A DNA stretch of 64,000 nucleotides from the NCBI RefSeq assembly GCF_003626535.1, contig NZ_RBAL01000004.1, positions 62,001 to 126,000 on the forward strand, given 5' to 3'. Below, in pieces: positions 16,823-24,589 of the stretch. Each line of letters starts with the position of its first letter. Positions within the stretch are counted from its first letter, which is position 1. The notes under the pieces were generated by a model. It was not told the DNA's origin. It searched no databases and saw nothing but the letters and a program-made list of their open reading frames with translations. The position numbers were made by a program, and so were the translations under genes. Source of the DNA: Streptomyces hoynatensis (GTDB taxonomy: Bacteria > Actinomycetota > Actinomycetes > Streptomycetales > Streptomycetaceae).

Positions 16823-17500
16823 TCAGGCGAGGGGCCGGGGCTCGGGGGGCCTCGCCAGGCGGGCGCAGTGCCGGCAGGCGCGGGCGGCGGCGGCGATCCG
16901 GGTGTGGCCGGCCACCGTGAGGAGGGCGAGCACGGCGGCGAGGGCCAGGTGGCCGGTCAGGGCGGCGGCGGTGGCCAGCGTGAGGGCGCCGAGGCCGAGC
17001 GTCACGGCCGCGGCGGTCCCGGCCCAGGCGACCGCGAAGGGCAGCCCGCGCGGGAGGGGCAGACGGCGGCCGAGCCCGCCGGTCACGGCCAGGGCCGCGG
17101 CGGCGAGCAGCGCCGCAAGGGCCGCGGCGCCGCCCAGGTGGGCGGCGGTCACCTCGGCGGCCGACAGCGGCCGGCCCCCGGGCACCGTCGTCACCAGCTG
17201 CCGGCAGAGCAGCAGCAGGGGCGCGGCCAGCGCGACCCGGCGCGCGGTGTGCCTGGCCTGGGCGATCGTCAACTCCCGCTGGAAGGAAGGCGCGACCTCC
17301 TCGACGGTGCCGAACTCGCGGACCGCCTCGCGGGCGGCCCGCTCCCGCTCGGCCGGCGTGCCGTCCCCGGCCCGGTCGGCCACCGCGTCGGCGAGCCCGT
17401 CCCGCACCTCGGCCAGCATCCGGTTCTTGGCGCGCGCCGGGCCGTGGAGCGCCGCGGAGAGGGCCGTGACATGCCGCTCGACCGGGTCGGCGGAGCTCAC
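16823..17500 (-). CDS. HAAS/permease-prefix domain membrane protein
   Basis: A 225-aa protein. The N-terminal ~80 residues (VERHVTALSAALHGPARAKNRMLAEVRDGLADAV..EFGTVEEVAPSFQREL) match the HAAS or permease-prefix signalling domain. Four hydrophobic segments follow (about residues 88-200). Its GTG overlaps the stop of the PadR gene by four bases, the standard padR-HAAS operon arrangement in actinomycetes. It likely relays membrane or cell-envelope signals; mechanism unknown. Confidence 0.82.
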   Translation of the reverse strand: MSSADPVERHVTALSAALHGPARAKNRMLAEVRDGLADAVADRAGDGTPAERERAAREAVREFGTVEEVAPSFQRELTIAQARHTARRVALAAPLLLLCRQLVTTVPGGRPLSAAEVTAAHLGGAAALAALLAAAALAVTGGLGRRLPLPRGLPFAVAWAGTAAAVTLGLGALTLATAAALTGHLALAAVLALLTVAGHTRIAAAARACRHCARLARPPEPRPLA

Positions 17501-17850
17501 GCGGCCGGTCCCGGGGCGGCTGCGGGGCCCTGGCCCGGGTCGAGCACGGACCCGATCGCGGCGGTGAACCGGCGCCAGGCGGTGCGCTCCTCGGCCAGGC
17601 TGCGGCGGCCCGCGTCGGTCAGCTCGTAGCAGCGCCGCCGCCGCTCCCCGGCGGAGCGCCAGTCGCTGCGCAGCAGCCCGAGCCGCTCCAGCCGGTTGAG
17701 CGCCGGGTAGAGCGTGCCGGTGCGCAACTCGAGGGCGCCGCCGCTGCGTTCCTGGACGGCGGTGATGATCGCGTACCCGTGCAGCGGCCCCGCCTCGAGG
17801 ACGGACAGCAGCAGGGCGTCCAGGTGTCCCCGAACGGCGTCTCCCTTCAT
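17497..17850 (-). CDS. PadR-family regulator
   Basis: A 117-aa winged-helix repressor: LDALLLSVLEAGPLHGYAIITAVQERSGGALELRTGTLYPALNRLERLGLL is the PadR domain, followed by a short dimerisation helix. First gene of a two-gene operon with the HAAS protein (GTGA overlap). Copies of GGCT-RY-CTAC occur just upstream and before the divergent membrane-protein genes, so it probably controls both units. Confidence 0.9.
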   Translation of the reverse strand: MKGDAVRGHLDALLLSVLEAGPLHGYAIITAVQERSGGALELRTGTLYPALNRLERLGLLRSDWRSAGERRRRCYELTDAGRRSLAEERTAWRRFTAAIGSVLDPGQGPAAAPGPAA

Positions 17851-17852
17851 AG

Positions 17853-17920
17853 GTAGACAGCCTACAGCTCCGCCCGGGGTGTCGTGGTATGTATTGGCTA
17901 CCTACATGTTGGCTGTCTAC
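17853..17920. promoter_or_regulatory. Inverted and direct PadR-type operator repeats
   Basis: GTAGACAGCC at 17853-17862 is the exact reverse complement of GGCTGTCTAC at 17911-17920; a third related copy, GGCTACCTAC, is at 17896-17905. The region is AT-rich relative to its surroundings and separates the PadR operon from the divergent membrane-protein genes. Confidence 0.6.
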
Positions 17921-17948
17921 TCTCACTCGTGGTTCCTGGAGGACACCC

Positions 17949-18386
17949 GTGACCGCGTTCCTGCTGTCGATTCACGTCCTGGCCGCGATCCTCGTGGTCG
18001 GGCCGATCGCCGTGGCCGCCTCCGCCTTCCCGCGGCACGCCCGCGAACCGGGCCCGGAGGCCGCCGGGCGGGCGGCGTTCCTGCACCGGATATGCCGGGC
18101 GTACGCCGTGGCCGGGGTCGCCGTCCCGGCCTTCGGCATCGCCACCGGCGCCTCGCTCGGCGTCCTCGGCGACGCCTGGCTGCTCGCCTCCCTCGCCCTG
18201 ACCGCGGGCGCCGCCGGGTTGCTGGCGGCGGCGATCCTGCCCGCCCAGCGGCGGCTGCTGGCCGAGCCGCCGGGGGAACCGGGGCCGGCCGCCCGGCTGT
18301 CGGCGCTGACCGGGATCTTCAACCTGCTGTGGGCGGCCGTCGTGGTGCTGATGATCGTCCGCCCCGGCTCGTCGACGGGGGCGTGA
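17949..18386 (+). CDS. Small integral membrane protein, DUF2269-like
   Basis: A 145-aa protein with about four transmembrane helices: FLLSIHVLAAILVVGPIAVAAS, AYAVAGVAVPAFGIATGASLG, the LALTAGAAGLLAAAILPA region, and a C-terminal LLWAAVVVLMIV. The pattern resembles DUF2269 predicted membrane proteins. GTG 17949 has GGAGG six bases upstream. It is followed four bases later by another small membrane protein, and both face the PadR operon. Confidence 0.65.
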   Translation: MTAFLLSIHVLAAILVVGPIAVAASAFPRHAREPGPEAAGRAAFLHRICRAYAVAGVAVPAFGIATGASLGVLGDAWLLASLALTAGAAGLLAAAILPAQRRLLAEPPGEPGPAARLSALTGIFNLLWAAVVVLMIVRPGSSTGA

Positions 18387-18390
18387 CCCG

Positions 18391-18687
18391 ATGACCTCGC
18401 TCCGCGCGCTCCGGGCGGCGGCCGCCGTCGAGGCCGTCTCGCTCCTCGTCCTGCTGGCCAACCTCGCCACCGTGCACGTCGAGGCCGTGGCCTCGCTGGC
18501 GGGGCCGGTGCACGGCACCGCCTACCTCGCCATCATCGCGCTCACCGCGCTGACCCCGGACTTCGCGGCCGTCCCCGGCGCCCGGCTGCTCGCCTGGGTG
18601 CCGTTCGCCGGCGGCATGCTCGTGCTGCGGCGGCTGCCCCGCGGGGCGCGGCGGCGTGAGGGACCCGCGGCGCGGGCGCCGCGGTGA
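18391..18687 (+). CDS. DUF3817-type membrane protein
   Basis: A 98-aa protein with three transmembrane segments: AVEAVSLLVLLANLATV, GPVHGTAYLAIIALTAL and LLAWVPFAGGMLVL, with the HG motif of the DUF3817 (YdzA-like) family. It directly follows the DUF2269-like gene in a probable two-gene operon. Function unknown. Confidence 0.7.
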   Translation: MTSLRALRAAAAVEAVSLLVLLANLATVHVEAVASLAGPVHGTAYLAIIALTALTPDFAAVPGARLLAWVPFAGGMLVLRRLPRGARRREGPAARAPR

Positions 18688-18882
18688 ACCGGCGTGGTGA
18701 CGGCCGCCGTTGACCCGGCCGTCACCGGCCCGGCGCGGGCCGGCGGGAGGCGCCATGGGCCCGTCCGGCCGGCCGCGTCCGTCAAGGCAGCGGCCGGTCC
18801 CCCGGGTGCAGCCCGGGAACCCGCACCGGACCCGTGGCCGGCGGCGAGGACGGCGCCGCCCGGCCGGGGGAGCGCCGGTGGG

Positions 18883-20913
18883 TCAGGGGCTCGTGGCGCC
18901 GGTGGCGCGCAACCACAGCACGAGGTGCCAATCCTGGTCGTTGGCGACGGGGTCTGCGGTGTGGCCCGGGCGGCCGTCGATCGCGGAGGGCATGACGAAG
19001 GCGCAGGTCGCCGAGCCGTCTTCGCGGTAGTTGGCCATGTTGGCGCGGAGGATCGCCTCGGCGAGACGGTCGGTGCCCGGGGTGCGGAGGGTGGCGGGCA
19101 GGCGCAGGAGGGTGGTGGCGGTCAGGGTGCTCCAGTAGTGGGGGAAGACGTCTCCCCACAGGCGGTTGGCCCCGAACCAGTAGCCGTCCCAGTGGCGGAT
19201 GGCGATGCCGTGCAGGCGGGCGTGCGGCTGCGGGCCCCCGAAGGCCAGTAGCCAGGGCAGCCGTTCGGATATGGCGTCGTGGAAGACGGCTTCGCCGGTG
19301 AGGGCGTGCGCGTCGGTGAGGAGGTCGATCAGCGGGGCCACCATCGACTGCTCGTAGTTGACCTCGTGCGCGGGCAGCCGGCGGCCCCGCGCGACGAACT
19401 CGCGGGCGCTGTCGACGAGCCGGTCCCGCAGGGCGGCGGCCCGCACCGCCTGCCCGGCGGCCTGGAGGCTGCCGCACACGGCGGTGGTGGTGGGGGAGCT
19501 CCCGATGGACAGGTGGGTGGCGCCGCCCAGTTCGAAGCTGCGCTCAAGGATGCAGGCGGCGCGCGCCAGGTCCTCCTCCCGCCCGTGGACGCAGTACCGG
19601 TCGTGGAAGAACTGGGCCAGCCACGGCATGTCGTACAGCCGGGGCTTGATGTGCCGGCTGAAGGAGCCGCGGCGGGGCGCGCCGGTCTCGTCCAGCAGGT
19701 GGCGGACGGCGAACCGGGACCAGCCCTCAAGCAGCGGGCCCGGCTCCTCCGGGTCGGCCAGGCCGCGGGCGGCGGCCTGCTGGAGCAGCAGGGGCATGGC
19801 GATCCGCTCCGAGCCGTCCGACCAGTCCGACCAGCCGTTGGTCGCCAGCCTCAGCCCGGTACGGGTGTCGACCGGCACGAACGCGTGGGCCAGCAGGCCG
19901 GGCCGCTCCACCGGCCGCTGGTGCGCCGCGATGTAGGCGACCCGGCGCCGGACCATCTCCTCCAGGGGCAGGTGGAACAGGACCTCGGTACGGGCGCCTT
20001 CCCCGACGTCGAGGGTGTGGGTGCCGTGCACCGACGACTCCACGCGGAAACGGCCCTCGCTCTCCCGGGTCACCTGCACGCCGGGATCGGGGCTGTCCAC
20101 GAAGGCCGCCTCCACCAGGATCGGCTTCCCGACCTCGGCGGCGTAGGCGGAGAAGGCGGCGGGCGGCCGGGTCGCGGCGGTGAACTCGGCCACCGAGGCG
20201 TACCAGCCCAGCTCCCACTCCAGCGTGACCGCCTCCCCGGGGGCCAGGTGCAGCGCCGGCTGGCCGCCGAACGCCTCCGGGTTGCGCGCCCGGTCGGTGA
20301 CCAGCAGCACCAGATGGCCGCGGACGTGGGAGAGGGACGCCTGGTTGCGGGACTCCACCGCATACGCCCGCAGGGCGCCCTCCCGCACGACCAGGCCCAG
20401 GCAGCGGCCCCGGCCCGACATCGGCTGCGCCAGGGCCCACGCCCAGGTGCCGCCGGTGAACAGGTGCGCGTGCACCGCCCGTTCCAGCGAACCCTCCGCG
20501 TCGGGGTACCAGTCGGCGAACGGGGTCTGCACGCCGAGTCCGGTGAGCGTAAGGGGTTCTGCGGCGGTGTTCACCACCGCGTACCGCTCGCGCAGCAGCT
20601 CGCCGTCCACCCGGCGCCGCACCTCGACGCAAACCCCGGGCAGCGGCGTGTGCACCGCCTCCACGGCGCCGTCCACCACCCGCAGCGCGGCCGGAGCGTG
20701 CCAGCGGGCCGCGCCCCGGTCCGTGACCAGGTGGCCCGAGCCCCACTGGTGTTCCAGGGAATGCCACACGGCCGTGGCCGCGTCGTGCAGAAAACCGCGC
20801 TCGGGGGCCTGCTCGTCCACGAACTGCGACGGCGCACCCGTGACCGGATCGAGCTCAGCCCGCCCGGAACCGAAGAGAAGTGCCGGGGGAATCCGGGTCT
20901 CGACAGGCGGCAA
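18883..20913 (-). CDS. Large unrecognised protein, possibly a carbohydrate-active enzyme
   Basis: About 676 aa with no signal peptide from the chosen start. The first ~330 residues are beta-rich with aromatic motifs (HSLEHQWGSGHLVTDRG, FADWYPDAEGS, TLEWELGWYAS). The second half is helical (LVDSAREFVARGRR, WLAQFFHDRYCVHGREEDLARA, HWDGYWFGANRLWGDVFPHYW), consistent with an (alpha/alpha)6 barrel such as six-hairpin glycosidases. I cannot name the family. TTG 20913 follows GGAGGGAAAGG; ATG 20991 is possible but would put the palindrome GAAAGCGCTTTC inside the gene. That palindrome is LacI-like, which favours a sugar-linked role. Confidence 0.6.
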   Translation of the reverse strand: MPPVETRIPPALLFGSGRAELDPVTGAPSQFVDEQAPERGFLHDAATAVWHSLEHQWGSGHLVTDRGAARWHAPAALRVVDGAVEAVHTPLPGVCVEVRRRVDGELLRERYAVVNTAAEPLTLTGLGVQTPFADWYPDAEGSLERAVHAHLFTGGTWAWALAQPMSGRGRCLGLVVREGALRAYAVESRNQASLSHVRGHLVLLVTDRARNPEAFGGQPALHLAPGEAVTLEWELGWYASVAEFTAATRPPAAFSAYAAEVGKPILVEAAFVDSPDPGVQVTRESEGRFRVESSVHGTHTLDVGEGARTEVLFHLPLEEMVRRRVAYIAAHQRPVERPGLLAHAFVPVDTRTGLRLATNGWSDWSDGSERIAMPLLLQQAAARGLADPEEPGPLLEGWSRFAVRHLLDETGAPRRGSFSRHIKPRLYDMPWLAQFFHDRYCVHGREEDLARAACILERSFELGGATHLSIGSSPTTTAVCGSLQAAGQAVRAAALRDRLVDSAREFVARGRRLPAHEVNYEQSMVAPLIDLLTDAHALTGEAVFHDAISERLPWLLAFGGPQPHARLHGIAIRHWDGYWFGANRLWGDVFPHYWSTLTATTLLRLPATLRTPGTDRLAEAILRANMANYREDGSATCAFVMPSAIDGRPGHTADPVANDQDWHLVLWLRATGATSP

Positions 20914-20963
20914 CGGCGTGGCCTTTCCCTCCGTGCGGCGCCCGGCCTCGCAACCGGCGCGCC

Positions 20964-20975
20964 GAAAGCGCTTTC
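20964..20975. promoter_or_regulatory. LacI-like palindrome upstream of the 676-aa gene
   Basis: GAAAGCGCTTTC is a perfect 12-bp palindrome with the central CG typical of LacI/GalR operators. It lies 51 bp upstream of the preferred TTG start. No LacI gene is next to it, so a distant regulator would be needed. Confidence 0.5.
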
Positions 20976-21174
20976 TCAGATCCGCGGGCATGCCGCCGCA
21001 TCGCCCCGTCCCCACCCGGGGGAAGGCGCGCCGGACGCCCTCAGCATCGCCACCCGGGCGCGGCACCGTCAACCCTGTCGCAACAGAATCCAACAGGAAT
21101 GTCCAAAGCCGGACAGGGGGATGGAATGAAAGCCGGAGCCGGAGCCGGGGTGCGGGCGCAGGCCCAAGGGCCCG

Positions 21175-23091
21175 TCACCTCGCGTACAGCTCCTCGACGG
21201 CCTCGGCGTAGGCCGCCGCCACCGCCTGCCGTTTCACCTTCAGCGACGGGGTGAGCAGCCCGTTCTCCTCGGTGAACTCGCCCGGCACCAGCACGAACTT
21301 CCGGATCGCCTCGGCCCGGGACACCGCCTCGTTCGCGTAGTCCACCGCCCGCTGCACGTCGGCGCGCAGCTCGGGGTCCCGGCACAGCTCCTGGCGCGGC
21401 GTGTCGAGGGGGCGCTTGCGCACCGTGAGCCAGTGGGCGAGTGCCTCGGGTTCGAGGGTGATCAGGGCCGCGACGAACGGGCGCCCGTCGCCGACGACCA
21501 TGCACTGGCCGACCGGCGGGCGGCTGCGCAGCCGGTCCTCCAGGACGCTGGGGGAAACGTTCTTGCCGCCGCTGGTGACGAGGATGTCCTTCTTGCGGCC
21601 GGTGATCGTCAGATAGCCGTCCTCGTCGAGGCGGCCCAGGTCGCCGGTGGCGAACCAGGCTCCCTCGCCCAGCGCCTCGCGCGTGGCCGCCGCGTCGTTC
21701 CAGTAGGCGCCGAACACCGTGCCGCCGCCGACCAGCACCTCGCCGTCCCCGGCGATGCGCACCGCTGTCCCCGGGATCGGCCGCCCGACGGTGCCAGGGC
21801 GCGGGGCCAGCGGCGGGATCAGGGTGGCGGCCGAGGTCGTCTCCGTGAGGCCGTAGCCCTCGTAGACGAGGATGCCGCAGCCGAAGAAGAAGAGGTTCAG
21901 CCGGCGGTCCAGCGGCGAACCGCCGCTGATCGCGTACCGGATGCGGCCGCCGAGCGCGGCCCGGACCCGGCGGTAGACCAGCAGGTCGTACAGCACCCTG
22001 GCCAGCCGCAGCCCGGGCCCGGGGCCGCGCCCCTCGCCCAGGTAGGCGCGCAGCGCCGCCTGGGCCCAGGCGACGGCGATCCGGTCGGCGCGGTCGAACG
22101 AGGCGCCGCGGCCCATCCGTTCGGCCTGCGCCCGGCCGAGGTCGTGGATCTTCTCGAACAGGTAGGGCACGCCGACCAGGAACGTCGGCCGGAACGAGGC
22201 CAGTTCGGGCCGCAGCTCCTCGGGCCGGACGCTGGGGCAGTGGCCGATCTCGATCCGCGCGGACAGGCAGGCGAGCTGGATGGTGCGGCCCAGGATGTGG
22301 GCGAGCGGCAGGAACACCAGCGTCGAGGGCGTCTGCCTGGCCACTTCCAGGAAGACCGGCTGCAGCAGCTCCACCAGGTTGGCGGCCTCGGCGTGCAGGT
22401 TCGCGTGGGTGAGCACGCAGCCCTTGGGGCGGCCGGTGGTGCCCGAGGTGTAGACGAGGGTGGCGACCGACCCGGGGGAGAGGGCGGCGCGCCGGGCGGT
22501 CAGCTCCGCGTCGGGCACCGCGCGGCCGAGCGCGGTGAGCCTCGCCAGCGCGCCGTCGTCGATCTGCCACAGCGGCCGCTCCCCGATCACCTGCCGGGCG
22601 GTGGCGGCGTGCGCGGCCGTCTCGACGACGACGAGCGAGGCGTCCGAGTCGGTCACGATCCACTCGATCTGCCCGGCCGACGAGGTGGGGTACACCGGCA
22701 CGCTCTGCCCCCCGGCCGCCCAGATCGCGAAGTCGAGGACGGCCCACTCGGGGCGGGTGCGGGCCATCAGCGCCACCCGGCCTCCCGGGGCGAGACCGGC
22801 GGCGATCAGGCCCTTGGCCACGTCCGCCACCTCGCGGGCGAACGCGGCGGCGGTGACCGGCAGCCAGCGCCGCCCGTCCGGCGACTTGCGGCGCATCACG
22901 ACCGCGTCCGGGGCCTCGGCGGCATTGCGGAAGGGGATGTCCGCGGCGCTGCCCGTGGTGGGCGGCGCCACCAGGGGTGCGGCCCGCACCTCCCGCACCG
23001 TTCCGCCGGCCTCGCGCGTCACCTGGTAGGCGACGCGGTCGGCGAGGTCGCCGCGCTTCTTCGCCCGCTTCAAGTCCTGCCTGGCGCCCAT
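21175..23091 (-). CDS. Long-chain acyl-CoA synthetase, FadD15-like
   Basis: A 638-aa ANL-superfamily enzyme that activates fatty acids with ATP and CoA. The P-loop LVYTSGTTGRPKGCVLTHAN, the YGLTETTSA motif, the hinge-region WFATGDLGRLDEDGYLTITGRKKDILVTSGGKNV and the C-terminal LLTPSLKVKR are all intact. Length and layout match mycobacterial FadD15-type enzymes. It heads the beta-oxidation-like block with the thiolase 100 bp upstream on the same strand, and probably supplies its substrate. Confidence 0.93.
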   Translation of the reverse strand: MGARQDLKRAKKRGDLADRVAYQVTREAGGTVREVRAAPLVAPPTTGSAADIPFRNAAEAPDAVVMRRKSPDGRRWLPVTAAAFAREVADVAKGLIAAGLAPGGRVALMARTRPEWAVLDFAIWAAGGQSVPVYPTSSAGQIEWIVTDSDASLVVVETAAHAATARQVIGERPLWQIDDGALARLTALGRAVPDAELTARRAALSPGSVATLVYTSGTTGRPKGCVLTHANLHAEAANLVELLQPVFLEVARQTPSTLVFLPLAHILGRTIQLACLSARIEIGHCPSVRPEELRPELASFRPTFLVGVPYLFEKIHDLGRAQAERMGRGASFDRADRIAVAWAQAALRAYLGEGRGPGPGLRLARVLYDLLVYRRVRAALGGRIRYAISGGSPLDRRLNLFFFGCGILVYEGYGLTETTSAATLIPPLAPRPGTVGRPIPGTAVRIAGDGEVLVGGGTVFGAYWNDAAATREALGEGAWFATGDLGRLDEDGYLTITGRKKDILVTSGGKNVSPSVLEDRLRSRPPVGQCMVVGDGRPFVAALITLEPEALAHWLTVRKRPLDTPRQELCRDPELRADVQRAVDYANEAVSRAEAIRKFVLVPGEFTEENGLLTPSLKVKRQAVAAAYAEAVEELYAR

Positions 23092-23191
23092 GGCACTCCC
23101 TGGGGTCGAGGCGGCCCCGGAGGGCCGGGTGTGGCGGTGTGGGGTCGTGGGGGAGAGGAGCGGGGGAAGGGCGGGAGGGCGGCGGCTTCCG

Positions 23192-24514
23192 TCAGGCGGC
23201 CGCCGCGGTGGCCGGCGCAGTGGCCGGGGTGGCCGGGGCTTCGAGGAGGGCGGTCACCGCCTGGCCGCCGGCCGCGCAGATCGAGATCAGCCCGTGGCCG
23301 GTGCCGCGCGCGTGGAGCAGCTTGGCCAGGGTCGCCACGATGCGGCCCCCGGTCGCGGCGAAGGGGTGCCCGGTGGCGAGCGAGGAGCCGGTGACGTTCA
23401 GCCGGTCCCGGTCCACCGCGCCCAGCGGCTTGTCGCGGCCGAGGCGGTCCCTGCAGAACGCCTCGTCCTCCCAGGCGGCCAGGGTGGCGAGCACCTGGGA
23501 GGCGAACGCCTCGTGGATCTCCAGGAGTTCCAGGTCGCCCAGGGTCAGGCCCGCCTGGTCGAGCAGCGCGGGCACGGTGTGGGCGGGGGCCGTCAGCAGG
23601 CCGTCGGGACCCGACACGAAGTCGACGGCGCCGGTGCGCGCGTGGCCGAGGTAGGCGAGCACCGGCAGGCCGTGCGCGGCGGCCCACTCCTCGCTTGCCA
23701 GCAGGACGGTGGCGGCGCCGTCGGTCAGCGGGGTGGAGTTCCCCGCGGTCATCGTGCCCTCCTGGCCGCCGAACACCGGCCGCAGCCTGGCCAGTTTCTC
23801 CGGCGTGCCGTCCTCGCGCAGGTTCTGGTCGCGGCTCAGCCCGCGGAAGGGCGTCAGCAGGTCGTCGAAGAAGCCCTCCGCGTAGGCCGCGGCCAGCCGC
23901 CGGTGGCTGGTGGCGGCGAACGCGTCCTGCTCCCGGCGGCCGATGCCCCACTCGGCGGCGGTGCGCGCCGCGTGCTCGCCCATGGAAAGGCCCGTGCGCG
24001 GCTCGGCGTTGCGCGGGATCTCCGGCACCACGTGCCGCGGCCGCAGGCCGCCCAGGGCCCGCAGCCGCCCGCCGAAAGAGCCGGCCCGCCTGGCGCGCAA
24101 CAGCACCTGGCGCAGCCCGTCGTTGAGGGCGAGCGGCGCGTCGCTCGCGGTGTCCACGCCGCCCGCGACGCCGCACTCGATCTGGCCGAGCGCGATCTTG
24201 TTGGCGACCAGGATGACGGCCTCAAGGCCGGTGCCGCACGCCTGCTGGACGTCGTAGGCCGGGGTGCGGCTGTCCAGCGCGCTGCCGAGCACGGTCTCCC
24301 GCGCGAGGTTGAAGTCCCGGCTGTGCCTGAGCACCGCGCCGGCCACGAACTCCCCCAGCAGCCTGCCCTCCAGGCCGAACCTGGCCACCAGGCCGGACAG
24401 CGCGGCGCCGAGCATCTCCTGGTTGGAGGCGGTGGCATACGGCCCGTCGGCGCGGGCGAAGGGGATGCGATTGCCGCCGAGGATCGCCACCCGGCGGGCG
24501 ACTGCCGCTGTCAT
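23192..24514 (-). CDS. Acetyl-CoA acyltransferase (thiolase), FadA2/FadI-like
   Basis: A 440-aa thiolase. The active-site Cys93 is in DVQQACGTGLEAV; SMGEHA, the GTMTAGNSTPLTDGAA segment, NVTGSSLATGHPFAATGGR with the catalytic His, and the final ISICAAGGQ loop are conserved. It cleaves or condenses beta-ketoacyl-CoA. It is divergent from fabG4, and the neighbouring fabG4-htdX pair repeats the mycobacterial Rv0241c-Rv0243 locus, supporting a fadA2 assignment. An alanine/threonine-rich tail ends the protein. A TetR-type operator lies in the promoter. Confidence 0.92.
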   Translation of the reverse strand: MTAAVARRVAILGGNRIPFARADGPYATASNQEMLGAALSGLVARFGLEGRLLGEFVAGAVLRHSRDFNLARETVLGSALDSRTPAYDVQQACGTGLEAVILVANKIALGQIECGVAGGVDTASDAPLALNDGLRQVLLRARRAGSFGGRLRALGGLRPRHVVPEIPRNAEPRTGLSMGEHAARTAAEWGIGRREQDAFAATSHRRLAAAYAEGFFDDLLTPFRGLSRDQNLREDGTPEKLARLRPVFGGQEGTMTAGNSTPLTDGAATVLLASEEWAAAHGLPVLAYLGHARTGAVDFVSGPDGLLTAPAHTVPALLDQAGLTLGDLELLEIHEAFASQVLATLAAWEDEAFCRDRLGRDKPLGAVDRDRLNVTGSSLATGHPFAATGGRIVATLAKLLHARGTGHGLISICAAGGQAVTALLEAPATPATAPATAAAA

Positions 24515-24557
24515 GCCCGTCTGCTCTCTCTCCCTGTGCGCTCCTGCTTTACTTCTC

Positions 24558-24579
24558 AGTAGACTTACCTTCCAGTAAG
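24558..24579. promoter_or_regulatory. Shared TetR operator, copy 1 (fadA2/fabG4 promoter)
   Basis: Positions 24564-24579 read CTTACCTTCCAGTAAG, an inverted CTTAC/GTAAG repeat, preceded by AGTAGA. Seventeen of 22 positions match the site at 27730-27751, read on the opposite strand. It ends in the Shine-Dalgarno of fabG4, so a bound repressor would block that gene and probably the divergent thiolase. Confidence 0.7.
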
Positions 24580-24589
24580 GAGGAAATCA

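Noticed and set aside
24558..24579. Classical sigma-70 promoter reading of the AT-rich island
   Set aside because: No hexamers with correct spacing; the inverted CTTAC/GTAAG pair repeated at 27730 fits a repressor site better.
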